64,000 nucleotides of DNA from Pollenia angustigena. Taxonomy: Eukaryota; Arthropoda; Insecta; Diptera; Polleniidae. The notes under the pieces are model-generated. The model saw only the letters and a program-made list of their open reading frames with translations. It searched no databases and was not told where the DNA came from. The stretch lies in the NCBI GenBank assembly GCA_930367215.1, contig OV884056.1:253359127-253423126 (forward strand). The letters run 5' to 3'. Shown one piece after another: positions 23,976-36,389 of the stretch. The position numbers and the translations under genes are program-made. Position 1 is the stretch's first letter; the number at the start of each line of letters is the position of its first letter.

Positions 23976-25019
23976 TAGGCCTGCCATACGTCCTGGTTTT
24001 CCAGAATTGTCCTGGTTTTAGACGACTTGTCCTGGTGTCCTGGTCCACTATTAAATTGTCCTGGTTTTTTATACAGGTCAAGACAAACAAATTAGTTTTT
24101 TGCTGGTTTTAGTTGTTAACAAAGGTTAAGATTTCTGTTATACACTGCTTACATAAGGCAATTGTATAAACAACTTTAATTAAATTCTACTGTTATCTGG
24201 TGTAAAGCTGGTAAAAGATTTTAATAATACTATTAGTGCTGGTTCACACACGTCAAGTTTGAATCGTCAAGTCTTGAGCTTTTAGGAGAGAAGGGAAAAG
24301 AAAATGCCATTTCTTTTCCCCTCTCTCCCAAAAACTCAAGACTTGACGAGTCAAACTTGAAGTGTGTGAACCAGCACTTAGATAAGAGTCAATCCTCTTT
24401 CAAATTTTGTTTCAACTAGTTGCTGTTAAAAGTTATACCGTGTAAACAACTTTTATAAGTAATCGAAAACCGATAACAAATTGCTTTCTCTAAAGCAGCA
24501 CATACACGTTTCAATTCAATTGTCAACTGAGTCGGTTGTTGTCAAAATCAAAGCGTGTATGGCCTTATCAATTGATTAATTTGACAGTTGTCGATTTGGT
24601 TGAAGAAAAATCAAAAGATTTAGATTTTTTTCAAGTTGAGTACTTAGTCTCAATGGACTAAAGAAAGAAGCTCGTTTAAGACTGAAACACTGGAGAGTAA
24701 TAATTAATGTAAGTTTGATTTTTATATGACCTGTTGCCTGTTTTATACCTATGCATATCAAAGACCGAAATGAAGTTTGAGTTGAGCTTAAAACATTTTA
24801 AGCTCAACTTTTTATTATTTTTCATTGTTTTTATGTACATGAAGTATACGTTAATTTTTTTTATATATATTGTTGGATTTAAAAATAAAAAATGGATGGT
24901 TTTGACATATGTATACTACATATAAAAGTATTAAAAAAAAACTTTTTTTGTTGGTGTAATTTTTTATCAAGTTTTTTCTATGTGTCCTGGTTGATAGGTT
25001 CAAACTTCTGGCAGCCCTA
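23976..25019. mobile_element. hAT-like non-autonomous element with 8-bp duplication
   Basis: CTCTAGGG at 23968-23975 and 25020-25027 flanks inverted ends TAGGCCTGCCATA and TAGGGCTGCCAGA (the right end read on the minus strand). An 8-bp target duplication and TAGGG-type ends fit hAT. TGTCCTGGTTTT recurs about five times just inside the left end (23990-24068) and once inside the right end (24983-24991), so it may be a subterminal transposase-binding repeat. A separate MITE is nested at 24236. A short inverted pair (CATACACG...CGTGTATGG, 24500-24562) is a further possible insertion. No transposase remains. Confidence 0.75.
24236..24377. mobile_element. Harbinger-like MITE with TTA duplication
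   Basis: 142-bp near-perfect palindrome with ends GTGCTGGTTCACACACGTCA and complement, flanked by TTA on both sides (24233-24235, 24378-24380). The 3-bp TWA target and GTTCACAC-type ends fit PIF/Harbinger. It is nested in the hAT-like element and therefore younger. Confidence 0.75.
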
Positions 25020-25286
25020 CTCTAGGGTGATAACAAACACAATAAAACATTGTTGTTCAAGCAAAATAGTAAGTACAAAAGTTGTAAAATAGGGCAGTAT
25101 GAACACCTTAAGTAAAAGTGTTGTTAATATATACAACATGTTTTCCATCAAAATATGTACTCACAAAAGAACTTGAAAATTTTTCCCACAGTTGCATTTT
25201 TTGTACTCGGAGGTGGTTAAGATCCGACAGAGAGTAGGCTCAAGGGCAGGTATCACTGCTATATATAAAATTGTAAGAATTTTTTA

Positions 25287-25412
25287 GGGCCATTATTACA
25301 ACTTGAAGTTAGCTGTTATCCGACAGTTAACAGACGCTTTTTGGCAGATAACACATTATTATCTGTCAATTTAATCTTAACTTTAGCTAACTTCAAGTTG
25401 TAATAATGGCCC
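25287..25412. mobile_element. Harbinger-like MITE, 126 bp, TTA duplication
   Basis: Inverted ends GGGCCATTATTACAACTTGA (28-bp arms, perfect through AAGTTAGCT) flanked by TTA at 25284-25286 and 25413-25415. A related fragment ending GTTGTAATGGCCCTAAG lies near 32975-32993. Confidence 0.75.
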
Positions 25413-25415
25413 TTA

Positions 25416-28400
25416 GTGATACAAATAAAATTGTCCGTTAAACGCATTTTGTTTTTAACAAGACATTTTTTTTTTGCTAAAAAATTGTTAACTTAACGTC
25501 TTCAGAAATAAAGTCCTTTAATTTCAAATTTATTTGTTTTATTGAAAAGAGAAAAAAAAGAACTCAAAACTTATTTCTTATTTATTTTAAAACAGTCACA
25601 ACGTTCTCTCAGCCAAGTGAATGGAACAGTAAATGATGGCCTGTCACTATAATAGTGTTGTAAATAAATACAATATTGTACTATTTGTATTTGTTAATGT
25701 TGTTGCTTTTGTAGCTGTAGTTACTGCTGGTGTTGTACTTGTATTATATGTATGTTGTAGTTGTTGCTTTAGTTGCATGTATTTGTCATAGACTGATAGT
25801 TTTGTCTTTTAAAATGTTGCTTTATTGTCTCCACTTGATATCATTGTTAAATGTTTATTTCTGTCTATCTGTTTGTCTGTCTGTCCTTTTTTTGAAAAAA
25901 AAGTCCTTCCAATTCGATTCATTTGTCTGTCTAGTGTATTCGCATAGAGACGACAAGAACAAAGGCGTCACAAGTTGTCTTCTGCGAATATCTCTCGCTT
26001 TGTAAATTGCGACTACCAACCAACTATCCAATCACGCTACCACTTGATGGTTTAAAATGTAGTTTGTTTCATGTTTTTTATATTTTTGATATTTTTGTTG
26101 TTGTTGTTAGTAATTTTCATTTTAAAGATGTAATAGAGTTGATTGCGTATCTACAGATTTCTTATAATACTCAACTCCCATTTCAGTTTACTTCACTCTA
26201 CACGACTTGTTTCAATTTTATGATTATACAATTTTTGGCAATTGTACCGAATACTCTAAATAAAACCTCATAAAGAAAATGCATTTCACTTTATTCTCTC
26301 GTACTAACAAGAAAAAAGGAAATTTACATTTTTTTTTGTTCCTTTGGTTTTTGCTGTTGTGTTAAATGTCGAGATTTCAAGAAATGAGAGCAAAACAAAA
26401 AAAAGGACACGCACACCATCATTTCAAATTTGAAATTTAAATACGTGACTATGAACACATTCTGACATATGAATATATTTAAACTAAATAAATGATATCA
26501 TACAAATAAAATTTTTTTTTCTTTTTTTTTTTTTTTTGACTAGTTATTTAAAGAAAATTTAGTTTTGAAATTAAGTTTTAAAACAAAGTGAAAAAAAATG
26601 AATAAATTTTCAAGAAATTCGTTTAGAATTCGGTTTGTTTCCCACTCCAGGATATAATTTTTTCTTTTTGTTTGTAAAACAGATGAAAAATATTAGTTTT
26701 TTTTATCATTGATGGATATTTTTAAGGAAGTTGAATTTCCTTTTAAAAGAGCTGGGCGCATTAAAGCATTTTGTTTTAATACAAAACATAAAAACGCACA
26801 CAAAAATTTTTGGTTACAAATAATTCCATAAAATTGATCACCCACGGCAAATTATTTATGATCAACGAAATAAGTTTTTTTTTTGCAATTTCTTCTTAAG
26901 GAAGCTTTTAGGTAGTAAACTCGAAACTGAACGTAAAATCTAATCTAAACTCTAAAAAATACTATTAAAGCTTTCTTATTTTTTTGTTTTTTTTTTTTGT
27001 GAGCAAAAAGCAACAAATTATAAAAAAACAAAAACTTCAAAATTATCTGTTATTAAACCAGCAAGAAGGATAGAAATAAAGATTATTATTGGCGTTTTCT
27101 TTTCTGTGTAAAATTCTGCATTTATTCTGCCTTTTACATTTTTTTGTGTTCTGAAAAGCATGTGTTATTTTAAAAGTGTAAAGCGTTATTTTCGGATGAT
27201 GTTCCCTTTAAAAATAAAAAAAAATGCTACATGTTCAACACTCATTTTAATTAAAGGAGCATGAGTGCAGCACAAGATCAAGACGAATTCAGTACAAGTT
27301 GGTGTCGAGTTCGAGCCGTAAACACTAACAATGCAATAAAAAAAAAACATCTGTTGTTTCTGTTGGCTTTGGATTGTTGTAGTCTTGCCACCACCTGTAA
27401 TTGAATTTACCTTGGGCTAATTGTACTTTGTTGTTTAATGCCGAAATTTTTTTTCTTTTGTTAACGTAAAATATGAACACTTCTTAAAAATTAGGGGAGC
27501 ATTTAAAAATGTTGCCACGTCACATGTAACACTTATGTAATACTTTTTTTAGAAAAGAAAACGCCATAAGGAAACTTTTAGACTTGACAACTTTTGCCGC
27601 TGAAAAACTACAAGACCTAACGGGTAATCAGGCGCATGGCATAATCTTGTTTTCTATCAGTCTCGATTGGTACTACCTACCAAATAAAAATTTTGTTTTG
27701 TTAGTGAAGGTGTTGGGCCTTCATGGAATTTCCATTAAGAGCATTAAACCGTAAGGCTGCAATTTTGTCAAGTTTATTTTTAATCTATGGGGCAATCCAA
27801 ATCAAATCGAACAGTTTGGAGAAAAATATTTTTTGATTTCCTAAATTTTTTACAATATTGATGTTCCTTCTCAACGCCACATTTCAGCAAATACTTAGAT
27901 TTTTTTGGCTTATGGTTACAGAGATATCGAATATTAAAGAAATCACGGTTTAAGAAAACTATGCTCAAATAAATATGCATAACTTTTAAAATATTGCTTC
28001 AAGTAGAATAATTTTAATGTATAATGAAAACGGTTTTGGGCGCAAGGATTTATCCACTTTGGTATACAGAACACCGGCTTCGATAAATAAAACTGCCCTG
28101 CATAGCCGGCCCTTTGGGACAATGGGCTTGTGCTCTTTGATTTTCTTGAATTTCTTTTTGTATTAAACTATGATTTTTTCCGCAAATTTTAAGACCAGTT
28201 TGGTTGTGGGTTTCAAATAACAACTATTATATCGTCCCCTTAATATAACAATAGCGTATGTGCTCATACGCTATTATTTTTTTTATTGCATATTTAGAAT
28301 CTCCATCATTGATTTTATGTCTGGTCAAAATTTCGTCAAATTCTACTTCCAAAAAGTGGGTCAAAATGTCGTTGGAAAAAATAGTGTATATTTTCTTGTT

Positions 28401-28725
28401 CAAAATTTTCCTTCAATAAGTGTTTAAACTCAAATGCGCTATTTTACTTGAAATTGCCACTCCAAATTTGTTAAAAGAAAATCAGTGTATACGTATTATA
28501 CTCCATTTAAGCCTGTAGAAAAAAATACAATTTATGAAAACTTTAACTCATAAAATAGCTTATAATATTATACACTTTTGTTTGAGAAATTGTTTCATTC
28601 CGACCATCGAAAGCTGCATGATCTCCAAAATTTGTGCAAGAAGAATGTAATTCCTCGTGGCTCGCAGTCATTTTTTTTTTTTAACTAACAAAGTGGAAAG
28701 AAGCGAAATTGTTTAGATGAGCCAG
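25416..28725. other. AT-rich sequence, no gene recognised
   Basis: Long T and A runs and GTTGTT-rich stretches. Frames at 25730-26005 and 26007-26273 look like chance frames in T-rich DNA. One perfect 11-bp hairpin near 28250 is listed separately. Confidence 0.45.
28250..28284. other. Perfect 11-bp hairpin followed by T-run
   Basis: AATAGCGTATG (28250-28260), loop TGCT, CATACGCTATT (28265-28275), then eight Ts (28277-28284). It resembles a bacterial terminator in form, but this is fly DNA. The ATAGTGTATA/AGCGTATAC motif recurs nearby (28382, 30107, 30130), so it is probably part of an unnamed repeat. Confidence 0.6.
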
Positions 28726-28956
28726 GGGGCAAATTATGGCAGCCGTGATCTAATAATTTTTCGATTTGAAAGCAATTTCATTTATAATTCTTTCTGTCCA
28801 TACTGAACGAATGCAAAATTATTTTTTAGTGTTGTTAAGCATTTTTTTGAGTTTTCACAACACTGAAAAAATAATTAGGATTCGTTCAGTATTGACTGAA
28901 ATAAATTTGCTTTCGAATCGAAAAAGTATTCGATCACGACTGCCATAATTTGCCCC
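28726..28956. mobile_element. MITE family 1, copy 2 (GGGGC ends)
   Basis: 231-bp palindrome: GGGGCAAATTATGGCAGCCG left, complement at right ending AATTTGCCCC. Inner features (TTTCGATTTGAAAGCAATTT, ACACTGAAAAAATAATTAGG) match the copy at 13400. The two copies differ by many substitutions, so the family is not very young. Confidence 0.8.
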
Positions 28957-29072
28957 AGATGTAGCAGAGGAAGAGATTGAAGACGAATAAACTTCTAGTT
29001 TTTTTTTTGATATACGCAATGTAAACCTTAATTGGTCATAATTTTTGGTTTATAATAACCCAAATTGGAAAG

Positions 29073-29269
29073 TACACAGAAAAAATTATTGCCGAATTAT
29101 TTTTAAACAAACGCTTGTTTGAAAATTTTTTTAATTTCTATTAATTTTTTTAGTGATTCAGTCAAAATTTTTGTTTGATTTTTATTTAACCAACAAAAAT
29201 GTGGACAACTCTTCAAAAATATAATTAACGCGTTATTGGTGTCAAGTTTTCATAATTTTGTATGAAATA

Positions 29270-29332
<63 letters not shown>

Positions 29333-29985
29333 GTCTTTGATTTAACGCTCTTTAATGTTGTCGTCTTTTTGCATTTTTGTTTTGATCGTAAGCAACACTT
29401 CTTTATGTGAAATATAAGAACAACAACAAAAAACACACACATTCTATATTTGGACGCTTTAAAAAAGTGCGACTATAAGAAAAACAATAGTAGAATCAAC
29501 ATTACAAGAAACAAAATCCCGTATTCAATTTTTTCCAACTGTTTAGTTAAATACATCAAATACAAAAATAGAATGATGACGAAAAACATATCGGGTCGGT
29601 CTGCTGCGGTTTTTGGTTACATTATGTTGTGTGTATAAAAAAGACTTCGTTCAAAAATTATTCCAACAAAAAAAATGTGTCTCAAAGCCAGCCGGCGGCT
29701 TTGCTCTGCCGTCATCTTCTCTCATACAGTGCTTACTTGTGTACGCGTCATTGCTTGTGCAAAAACTTTTTTTTTATTTTGAAATTTAGTATATGCATTT
29801 CAGTAAACTTTTTGTTTGATTCAGTTAAATTATTTGTTTGAAAAAATCAGTGTTTTTTTTCAATAAACAAAATGCAAATAAATTGTTTGAATATGCAAAT
29901 TTGTTTATAGGACCGATTTGAGACAAAAAATTTTTTGATTCTACAAATTTTTTGTTTGAATTGGAAAAATAATTTTTTCTGTGTA
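29073..29985 (+). mobile_element. TIR element, ACACAGAAAAAATTATT family, copy A
   Basis: Ends TACACAGAAAAAATTATT and complement at 29968-29985. Inside: repeated TTTGTTTGA motifs near both ends, an AT dinucleotide run (29275-29327), and a GC-richer core near 29685-29760 with CAAAGCCAGCCGGCGGC and GCCGTCATCTTCTC. The same core occurs inverted in the copy at 50947. No transposase is seen. Confidence 0.7.
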
Positions 29986-30399
29986 ATGAATATGTGCCAC
30001 TGAATTAACAAAGCTATGAATTAATCACTGTTTTATAATGTTACAAATTGATATTTTTGAGATCAAATATTTTAATAAAAATACCGTAAAATTATTGAAC
30101 AAAACAGCGTATACCATACAAAATAAAATAGTGTATCAGATACATCATACGAATTCCTTAAAAAATAAAATAGCCTATATGGAGGACTTGCACTTTGAAT
30201 GACATAATTATGGTCTTAAAGGATGCGTAGAATAAAAAAAATTTGTCAATTTAAAGACAAGAAATGATATTATGTATTCGTCGAAAAATCCAATATGAAG
30301 AATTTTTATTTACCGCGATATTGAGGTTTTAATAGACACCCGATTTGACAAAAACTTAAAACACGATTTTCTCAAAAAACCCAAAAAAATTATACACTA
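29986..30399. other. AT-rich sequence, no gene recognised
   Basis: Contains AAAATAGTGTAT/AGCGTATAC motifs that echo 28250-28600, suggesting that the TIR element at 29073 may have split an older repeat. Confidence 0.3.
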
Positions 30400-31445
30400 T
30401 TGTTTGCAACGTGTATATTCGGAAAACTATAACAGCTAGAATCCCAAATTTTTGTAAGAGTATTATTGGTATCAATATAAATATTTTGGACAAAAAATAG
30501 GCGGACTACCAATAGTGGGCATGACACGTCCTATATGCAGTAAATCCGTGACATCCACCACATTTTGTACGAGTAACTTAAATATCAATATAAATATTTA
30601 AGGCGGAAATGGTCGTATCAGTTATTGTGGGCGTGGCATCTTCTGGATCTGTATAAAAATGAATGTATGTATGTTTATTTGTTTATTTGTCTTTATAGCC
30701 GCCTAAACTGCTGCACTGATCTTTATGAAACTTTTACAGTATATTACTGATGCTCTGGAATGAACTATAGGCTGTATAATTTTTTGAAACTTTAAGAGGG
30801 CGTGGCACCTCCCAAGCAATGCAATACATATAAAGTTCTGTATGTCTGGAGAACGGAAAGACCTAAGGTTTCCAAATTTGGTACAATCATCTTGGTAAAC
30901 AATACACAACATCTGAAAAAATTATGGCCGGATTAGAATAGTGGGCGTGGCACCTCCCATATAAAGACAATTTATATCTAAAGAACGAATTTATAACAAA
31001 ATGGTCCAAATTTGGTACACAAAGCTGGTTTACCGATACGCAACATCTCTCTACAAAAAAGTGGCATTAGATAAGTGGGCGTGGTTCCTCACATACAAAG
31101 GCAAAAGAGATTTCTGTACATCTAGAAAATTGTAATAGCTAAAGCTTCCAAAGTAAGTAAAAATAGCTTGGTGATCAATACAACATGCAATCCCGCGTTT
31201 TTGAAGAACGGTAAATGTCAAATTGTCTAAATTTGGTACATTTAGAATGGCTATCAATATACAGACAGCATCTGTAAGAAACGTGCGGGATTGGAGAAGT
31301 GGGCGTGAATCAAACTAGATTTCTACCACAGCTATAAGCTACAAATTTGGAACAAATAGCTTGGTTAAAAATGAACACTAACTGCAAAAGTCCCATTGCC
31401 TTATTGTAGACAGACACCTGTCCGCTTGTTTTTCTTATAAGCGAG
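30400..31445 (-). repeat. Tandem array with GTGGGCGTGG units (DINE type C)
   Basis: Six diverged units each contain GTGGGC(G/A)TG(G/A) followed by CACCTCC-like sequence (about 30520, 30625, 30787, 30942, 31075, 31298) and AAATTTGGTACA. Spacing is 105-225 bp. CCACGCCCAC-rich cores on the opposite strand are a hallmark of Drosophila DINE-1. The right end has GACAGACACCTGTCCGCTTG and a TTGTTTTTCTTATAAGCGAGAGAG end resembling DINE termini. Confidence 0.6.
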
Positions 31446-34308
31446 AGAGGGAGAATATTATTATTTACTTACCCTGTTACACACGTTTGTTTTACTTTTG
31501 TTGTACTGACCACGTTGTTTACAGAAGAACTCTCAATTATAAGACACCAGCAGCATGACCGATATGGCTTCGCAATTATTTTACTTTTAAAATTTGATGT
31601 TTTTAACTAAATTTTTAACAAATAGAATATGGGAATTGCTTACACAAAACAAGCAATTCATTTTTTACAGATAAGTAAAAATTAATTTTTGGTAGTAAAA
31701 TTATATAAAATAACTGAATATTTAATTGTTTTTACTGAATATGGCGTTGAATTTTTGACAGTAAAATTTTATAAAATAACTGCATATTTATTTGTTTTTA
31801 TTTAATTTATCATAAAGAAGAATTTAACTCAATCAACGGACAATATTAACTGCAACTGAAAATCAGTATTAATATGTACTTAGTTTTTTGAATAACTGTT
31901 AGAATCAGTTAAAAATAAATTTGCTTGGAATTTTAAATGCTTATTTATTTAAAAATGACTGAACGGAATATTTCTTAAACAAACTACAGTCCGTTACTGT
32001 AATAATATTGTGAGTGTAGTGTTTTATATTTTTAAAGTTCTTTAAATTATAAAAGCTTCAAAAATAAATGAATTCTAAAAAAACTTCAGTACACTCCAAT
32101 TTAAACCTTCTTAAAATTATTAAATTTTAAAAATAAAATTTCTAAGTATTATTTAAAATAGAAAAAAAACCTGTTTCTATTTTGCAATTCATTTGAATTT
32201 TAAAGAGCACAAGCTGTTTAAATAGTGCTAAAGACTAAAACAATCTCAACATAGAAAAAGTGGAAAAAAGGCAAAAAAAAAAATTTTAATTTTTAATTAG
32301 CTTCAATACATCCATGATACTTGAGACTTTGGCGCTGATGTTACATTATTTGTTCTTTCCAAGTTTTTCCTTTCTTTCACCTCTCTTTCCCCGCCATTCC
32401 AACTATTTTTGTTTTTCCAGCACGATGCAATTTTTGATTTTCTCTGATAGTTTAGCCTGGTGGAATACTGCTGGTATTGGATTTTTTCCATGTCCTTTTT
32501 ATTTATTCTATCTCTCTCTCTCTCACAGTTTTTCTTAGTTGTCTACATAATTCATTAAAGGTTGTTGTTGTGCCTGTTTTTGTGTAATTGTAGTGGAGTG
32601 TTTGTTTTATGTTTTATCAAAAGTATCGCTGTAAATTTGCAAGTTTTTGTGTTTGATTTAAATATAAAAGGGATCAAGGGAAATAAAGAAAAATAATTGC
32701 ACTATACAGAACAAAAAGTTATATGCTTTCTCTTCGTAGTCCCCCACCCCCCATTGTAACAGAGTTAAGTAGTGTTTTGCTTAATTAAATGAAATTTAAA
32801 CTTTTTGTGTCGAATTTTTAATTTGGATTATTAAATGCAAGTAAAATAGTTGCAGGTAACAAGAGTTATGTTGCCGATAATTTATTTTGCTATTTGAAAT
32901 TCTTTCTTAGATAAAAATTGAATTTTAATATTTTTACATTTGGTAACTAGGGACCTTTAACTGATGGCAAGCTGTTGTAATGGCCCTAAGGGGGTTGTTT
33001 TGAAAATCCCTTACCGTTGCTTCAATATTTAAATGGAAATATTTTAAAACTTAGGTGAAGTGTTTTAAAAATAGGAGAGTTAATTAATTGAGCAAATAAC
33101 TTTAACATTTTTTTATGTATGAGTATGGAATGGAGAAGCAAGGCCTTGTGCCTGACATATAGGGGATTTCAGAAGGCCTGCTTTCTACTTCTTTTTTACG
33201 GTGGGTTATTATAAACTTTCGCAAACTAAACAAGTTTTAATAACAAGGCTTAATTAAGCAACAGTATTTCGGTTACCAGAGATTCTTCCAATGTCCCAAT
33301 GTAGTCCTTAATAGTAGGTATATAATGCAGATATTTGTGTAAAAAAAACTTAAAGTCATGCAAGCAAACATCTTAAAATAAAAGTCCCATCTGAGAAAAT
33401 TGTCTTATTTCTTAGTCGAAAAACTTTTCTTAAATAACTTTAAAACTAAATTACTCTAAAAAAAATTTTTTCTTATAACGTTAAAACAAAAAGAGGAGAG
33501 TAATTCCTTAAATTTTTGCTGCTTTTGTTGGCCATGCAGGAACAACAACTACTAAAAGGTAAAAACAGATCTTTTGAAATGCATAAGACTAAATAAAGTA
33601 CATTAATGAAATGCAAAACTGAAAAAATCTGAAAAAGCAACAGAATTAAAATAAAACAAAACAAAAAAATGTTAAAAGCGAACAACAACTATAGATGGTC
33701 AGAAAAAGAACTTAAATTTAAATATACGAAAAAAAAAAACTTAATGTAGCCGTAAATAGAAAACACATCACCAACAAAAACAACAACACAAATAAAAAAT
33801 ATATATTAAAAAATGCTTTTATCTTTCATTTAACTGCAAGTTAAGTGAAAAGGCCTTCAAGCTTTTGCCCATCATATACAAAAAGGTAAAAAAAAAAAAA
33901 TAAAAAACATTTAAATATACATATACAGACAAATAAATAAACAAACAATCATCTTTACATCTGTACAAACAAGCTCATAGTAACACACTTAAAATTTAAC
34001 ATACGTAGATTCTGTACAAAACACACACACACACAACTTTACTGCTGCTACTACTATTCATTTTCATTGTGCTATTTGCATTTTTTGGCAGCTTACAAAG
34101 CTAAAATACAAAAACAACAACAACAACACTAACACTAACAGAGTTAAGAGAAAGCAAAAACAACAAACAAAAAGAGGGGCACTAGAGGCCACTCGTATGC
34201 ACACACACACACACACAACATGTTTGAGTTTGTTTTCAAGTGTATAAGTCATACATTTGCTCACATACAACTGAACAAGTATTTGTACATTTTGTTCTTT
34301 AATATATA
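31446..34308. other. AT-rich sequence, no gene recognised
   Basis: Includes CT repeats near 32510-32525, an A/AC-rich stretch (33480-34160) and a CA run at 34022-34036. Frames here are low-complexity. A fragment near 32950-32993 resembles the end of the Harbinger-like MITE at 25287. Confidence 0.45.
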
Positions 34309-34707
34309 CCCTGCAAATAATAGGACCAGTCCAAACACGCGTGTAAAGAGTAGCCCACAAAGGACTAGTCCAAAAGTAAAGAGTAGCCCACAAAGGACTA
34401 GTCCAAACCCAAACGTATGGAAAAGACATGGTCTATTTAACATTACGATGCCCTAGGGGAGGACCATATAACCCAGCTTTGGACTTCATGGGAGTAGTTT
34501 TAAAACTACTCCATGGTATACTCAAGAGGATTAGTTTTGAAGTCGTTTAAAAACAAAAGCACGCGCTAAAAAACGAAGACATGTCTGTCGTCTCACTACA
34601 AACACTTTTTAACAATGACATAGTCCATGCTTGCATTACATCGGACCAGTCCAGGGAGTAGTTTATTTTATCAAAATGGATGAGGTGGTCCAATATTATT
34701 TGCAGGG
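34309..34707. mobile_element. TIR element with CCCTGCAAATAATA ends and TA target
   Basis: Ends CCCTGCAAATAATA (34309-34322) and complement (34694-34707), each preceded or followed by TA. Two copies of a 34-bp unit with AGAGTAGCCCACAAAGGACT start at 34342 and 34376. TA target and short TIRs suggest a Tc1/mariner-type MITE of 399 bp. Confidence 0.7.
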
Positions 34708-34919
34708 TAGAAATGCACACACACACATAAATAGACCTGTTCAAAAAACAGTAAACAAAAAATGGGAGTAACCATATAAAAGAAACTAAAATGCAATTTT
34801 TTTTTATTAAAGAAACTACTAAAATATAATATAGAGTGTTACTTATACTACAACCAACAACCATATTTTTATACACTAGAATTAACAGTGTAGAGAAAAT
34901 GTAATAGATATTACACATT

Positions 34920-35960
34920 TAGGTAATACATCCTCAGTAAAAATTGACAGATCTCTTGAGATCGCAACTGACCAGAGATAATCTCTGGTACCACGGCAGT
35001 CGGTAGCTCCCGGTGACAAGGCAGCGGTCTGACTATTGGTATAGCCCTCAGTTAGTACGCTTCTTGTGAAAAAGAAGGATCACGTGGTAGTTGCGATTTA
35101 AGCCCGCTTAAGGGCTGCTATTTCACAATTTGTGGTAGAGTTCTGCCGGAGGGAGGCCTATCCGTAGGTGCTGTTGCTACTTAACAGAAGTTGCTGGAAT
35201 TTTTGCAAAAGAAGTCGTAACATGGCTCTAGTTCCTTAACAAGGATTGTACACACAAAATTGCTACCCACACACGGAGGCAGTTGGTAAACGCATAGCTT
35301 TTCACCCAGTGGTCAGGACCCAACATTGGGTTAGGCCAAATTGCAAGTATTTGTTTGAATTTGTTGCTCCTCTGCACGCCTTAATTTGATTTTGACGCAA
35401 ACAGTCATTCGTCTGAAACAAACCCGATTACGGAAACCATAATAACAAGAAAAACTACGGCCCTATGCTCCTTGCTAGAGTCAAGGCAACAAATATATAT
35501 AAAGTCCTAAAGAACGAAATCGGGTGGAAAATGGATATTAAGAGGCTCGTTAATACTCAGGAGTCGTCCTAAGGAAGGTAAAATTTCATTGGTAAACGAC
35601 TGTGTTCCTCTTTTTATAACTTGCGAAGTCGAGGGTAGAGCATCTTCTTCTACAGTTTCTGATATTGTGCAACCAGGTCATCTGTTATCGGCGAATACCT
35701 CGCCTACTTCGATGTTGCCTTAAAGAATAAGTTGAAAAAGCTCGTATTTTGGTCCTCTAATCAAATGGACACTGTATTAAATCTGCGTAAAATTTTCGCA
35801 TGTGAAATATGTTCCATCAATGATACTCGTAGAAGCCGCCGTTATGTCAAAATTTTCGAATTTGTTCATGTGTATGTGGTGTTTTTACAGTAAAGTAATA
35901 TCGACCATACATATTTGTATCTATTCAAGAACTAAACAATTTTTTTTTTTTTTGATAATT
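34920..35960. other. GC-richer island, possibly the 5' part of a LINE
   Basis: Base composition rises clearly, with hairpins CCAGAGATAATCTCTGG (34974), GCCCGCTTAAGGGC (35102) and AACATTGGGTT (35323). Composition and style resemble the 5' leader of the LINE at 2823, and a broken frame near 35500-35800 gives KNEIGWKMDIKRL. I cannot name a protein family. It may be the leader and start of another retrotransposon, truncated at the 3' side. Confidence 0.35.
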
Positions 35961-36389
35961 TAAATATGTTCTTATAAGAAGCATACTTTATATCTGCCTA
36001 TAGTTATTGCTGTAACTATTTTGAGCCTCACTGTATTCGTGTGCTTGTGTGTGCTTAGTGAATGTACTAAATAAGTTAAATTGCAATGAGAGTTTTTCAC
36101 TTAACCGCCATAAAAAAAAAACAAAAATGCTGAATAAAAAATCAAGAAACAACAATTATTTTTATATTTTTACAAAAACAAGATTACTATTAAATAAAAG
36201 AAAAAAAATAATATTCTTGTAATTGGGTGCATGCAAAAAATAAAGAAAAATAACACTGTAAAAATTATAAAATAAAACTTACGAGGGTTAATTTATGTAT
36301 ACACATTAAAAAATTGAGACTTAAATGTTCGGCTTACGGAAAAATAATAATTTTTCTTATGATCACTTCGTTTTATTCAATTACTAGCT

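Noticed and set aside
28250..28284. Hairpin plus T-run as a rho-independent terminator
   Set aside because: The DNA is eukaryotic and no gene ends there. Similar GCGTATAC motifs nearby point to a repeat.
30500..31320. GTGGGCGTGG motifs as promoter GC boxes
   Set aside because: Regular units with shared flanks show a tandem repeat; no transcription start context.
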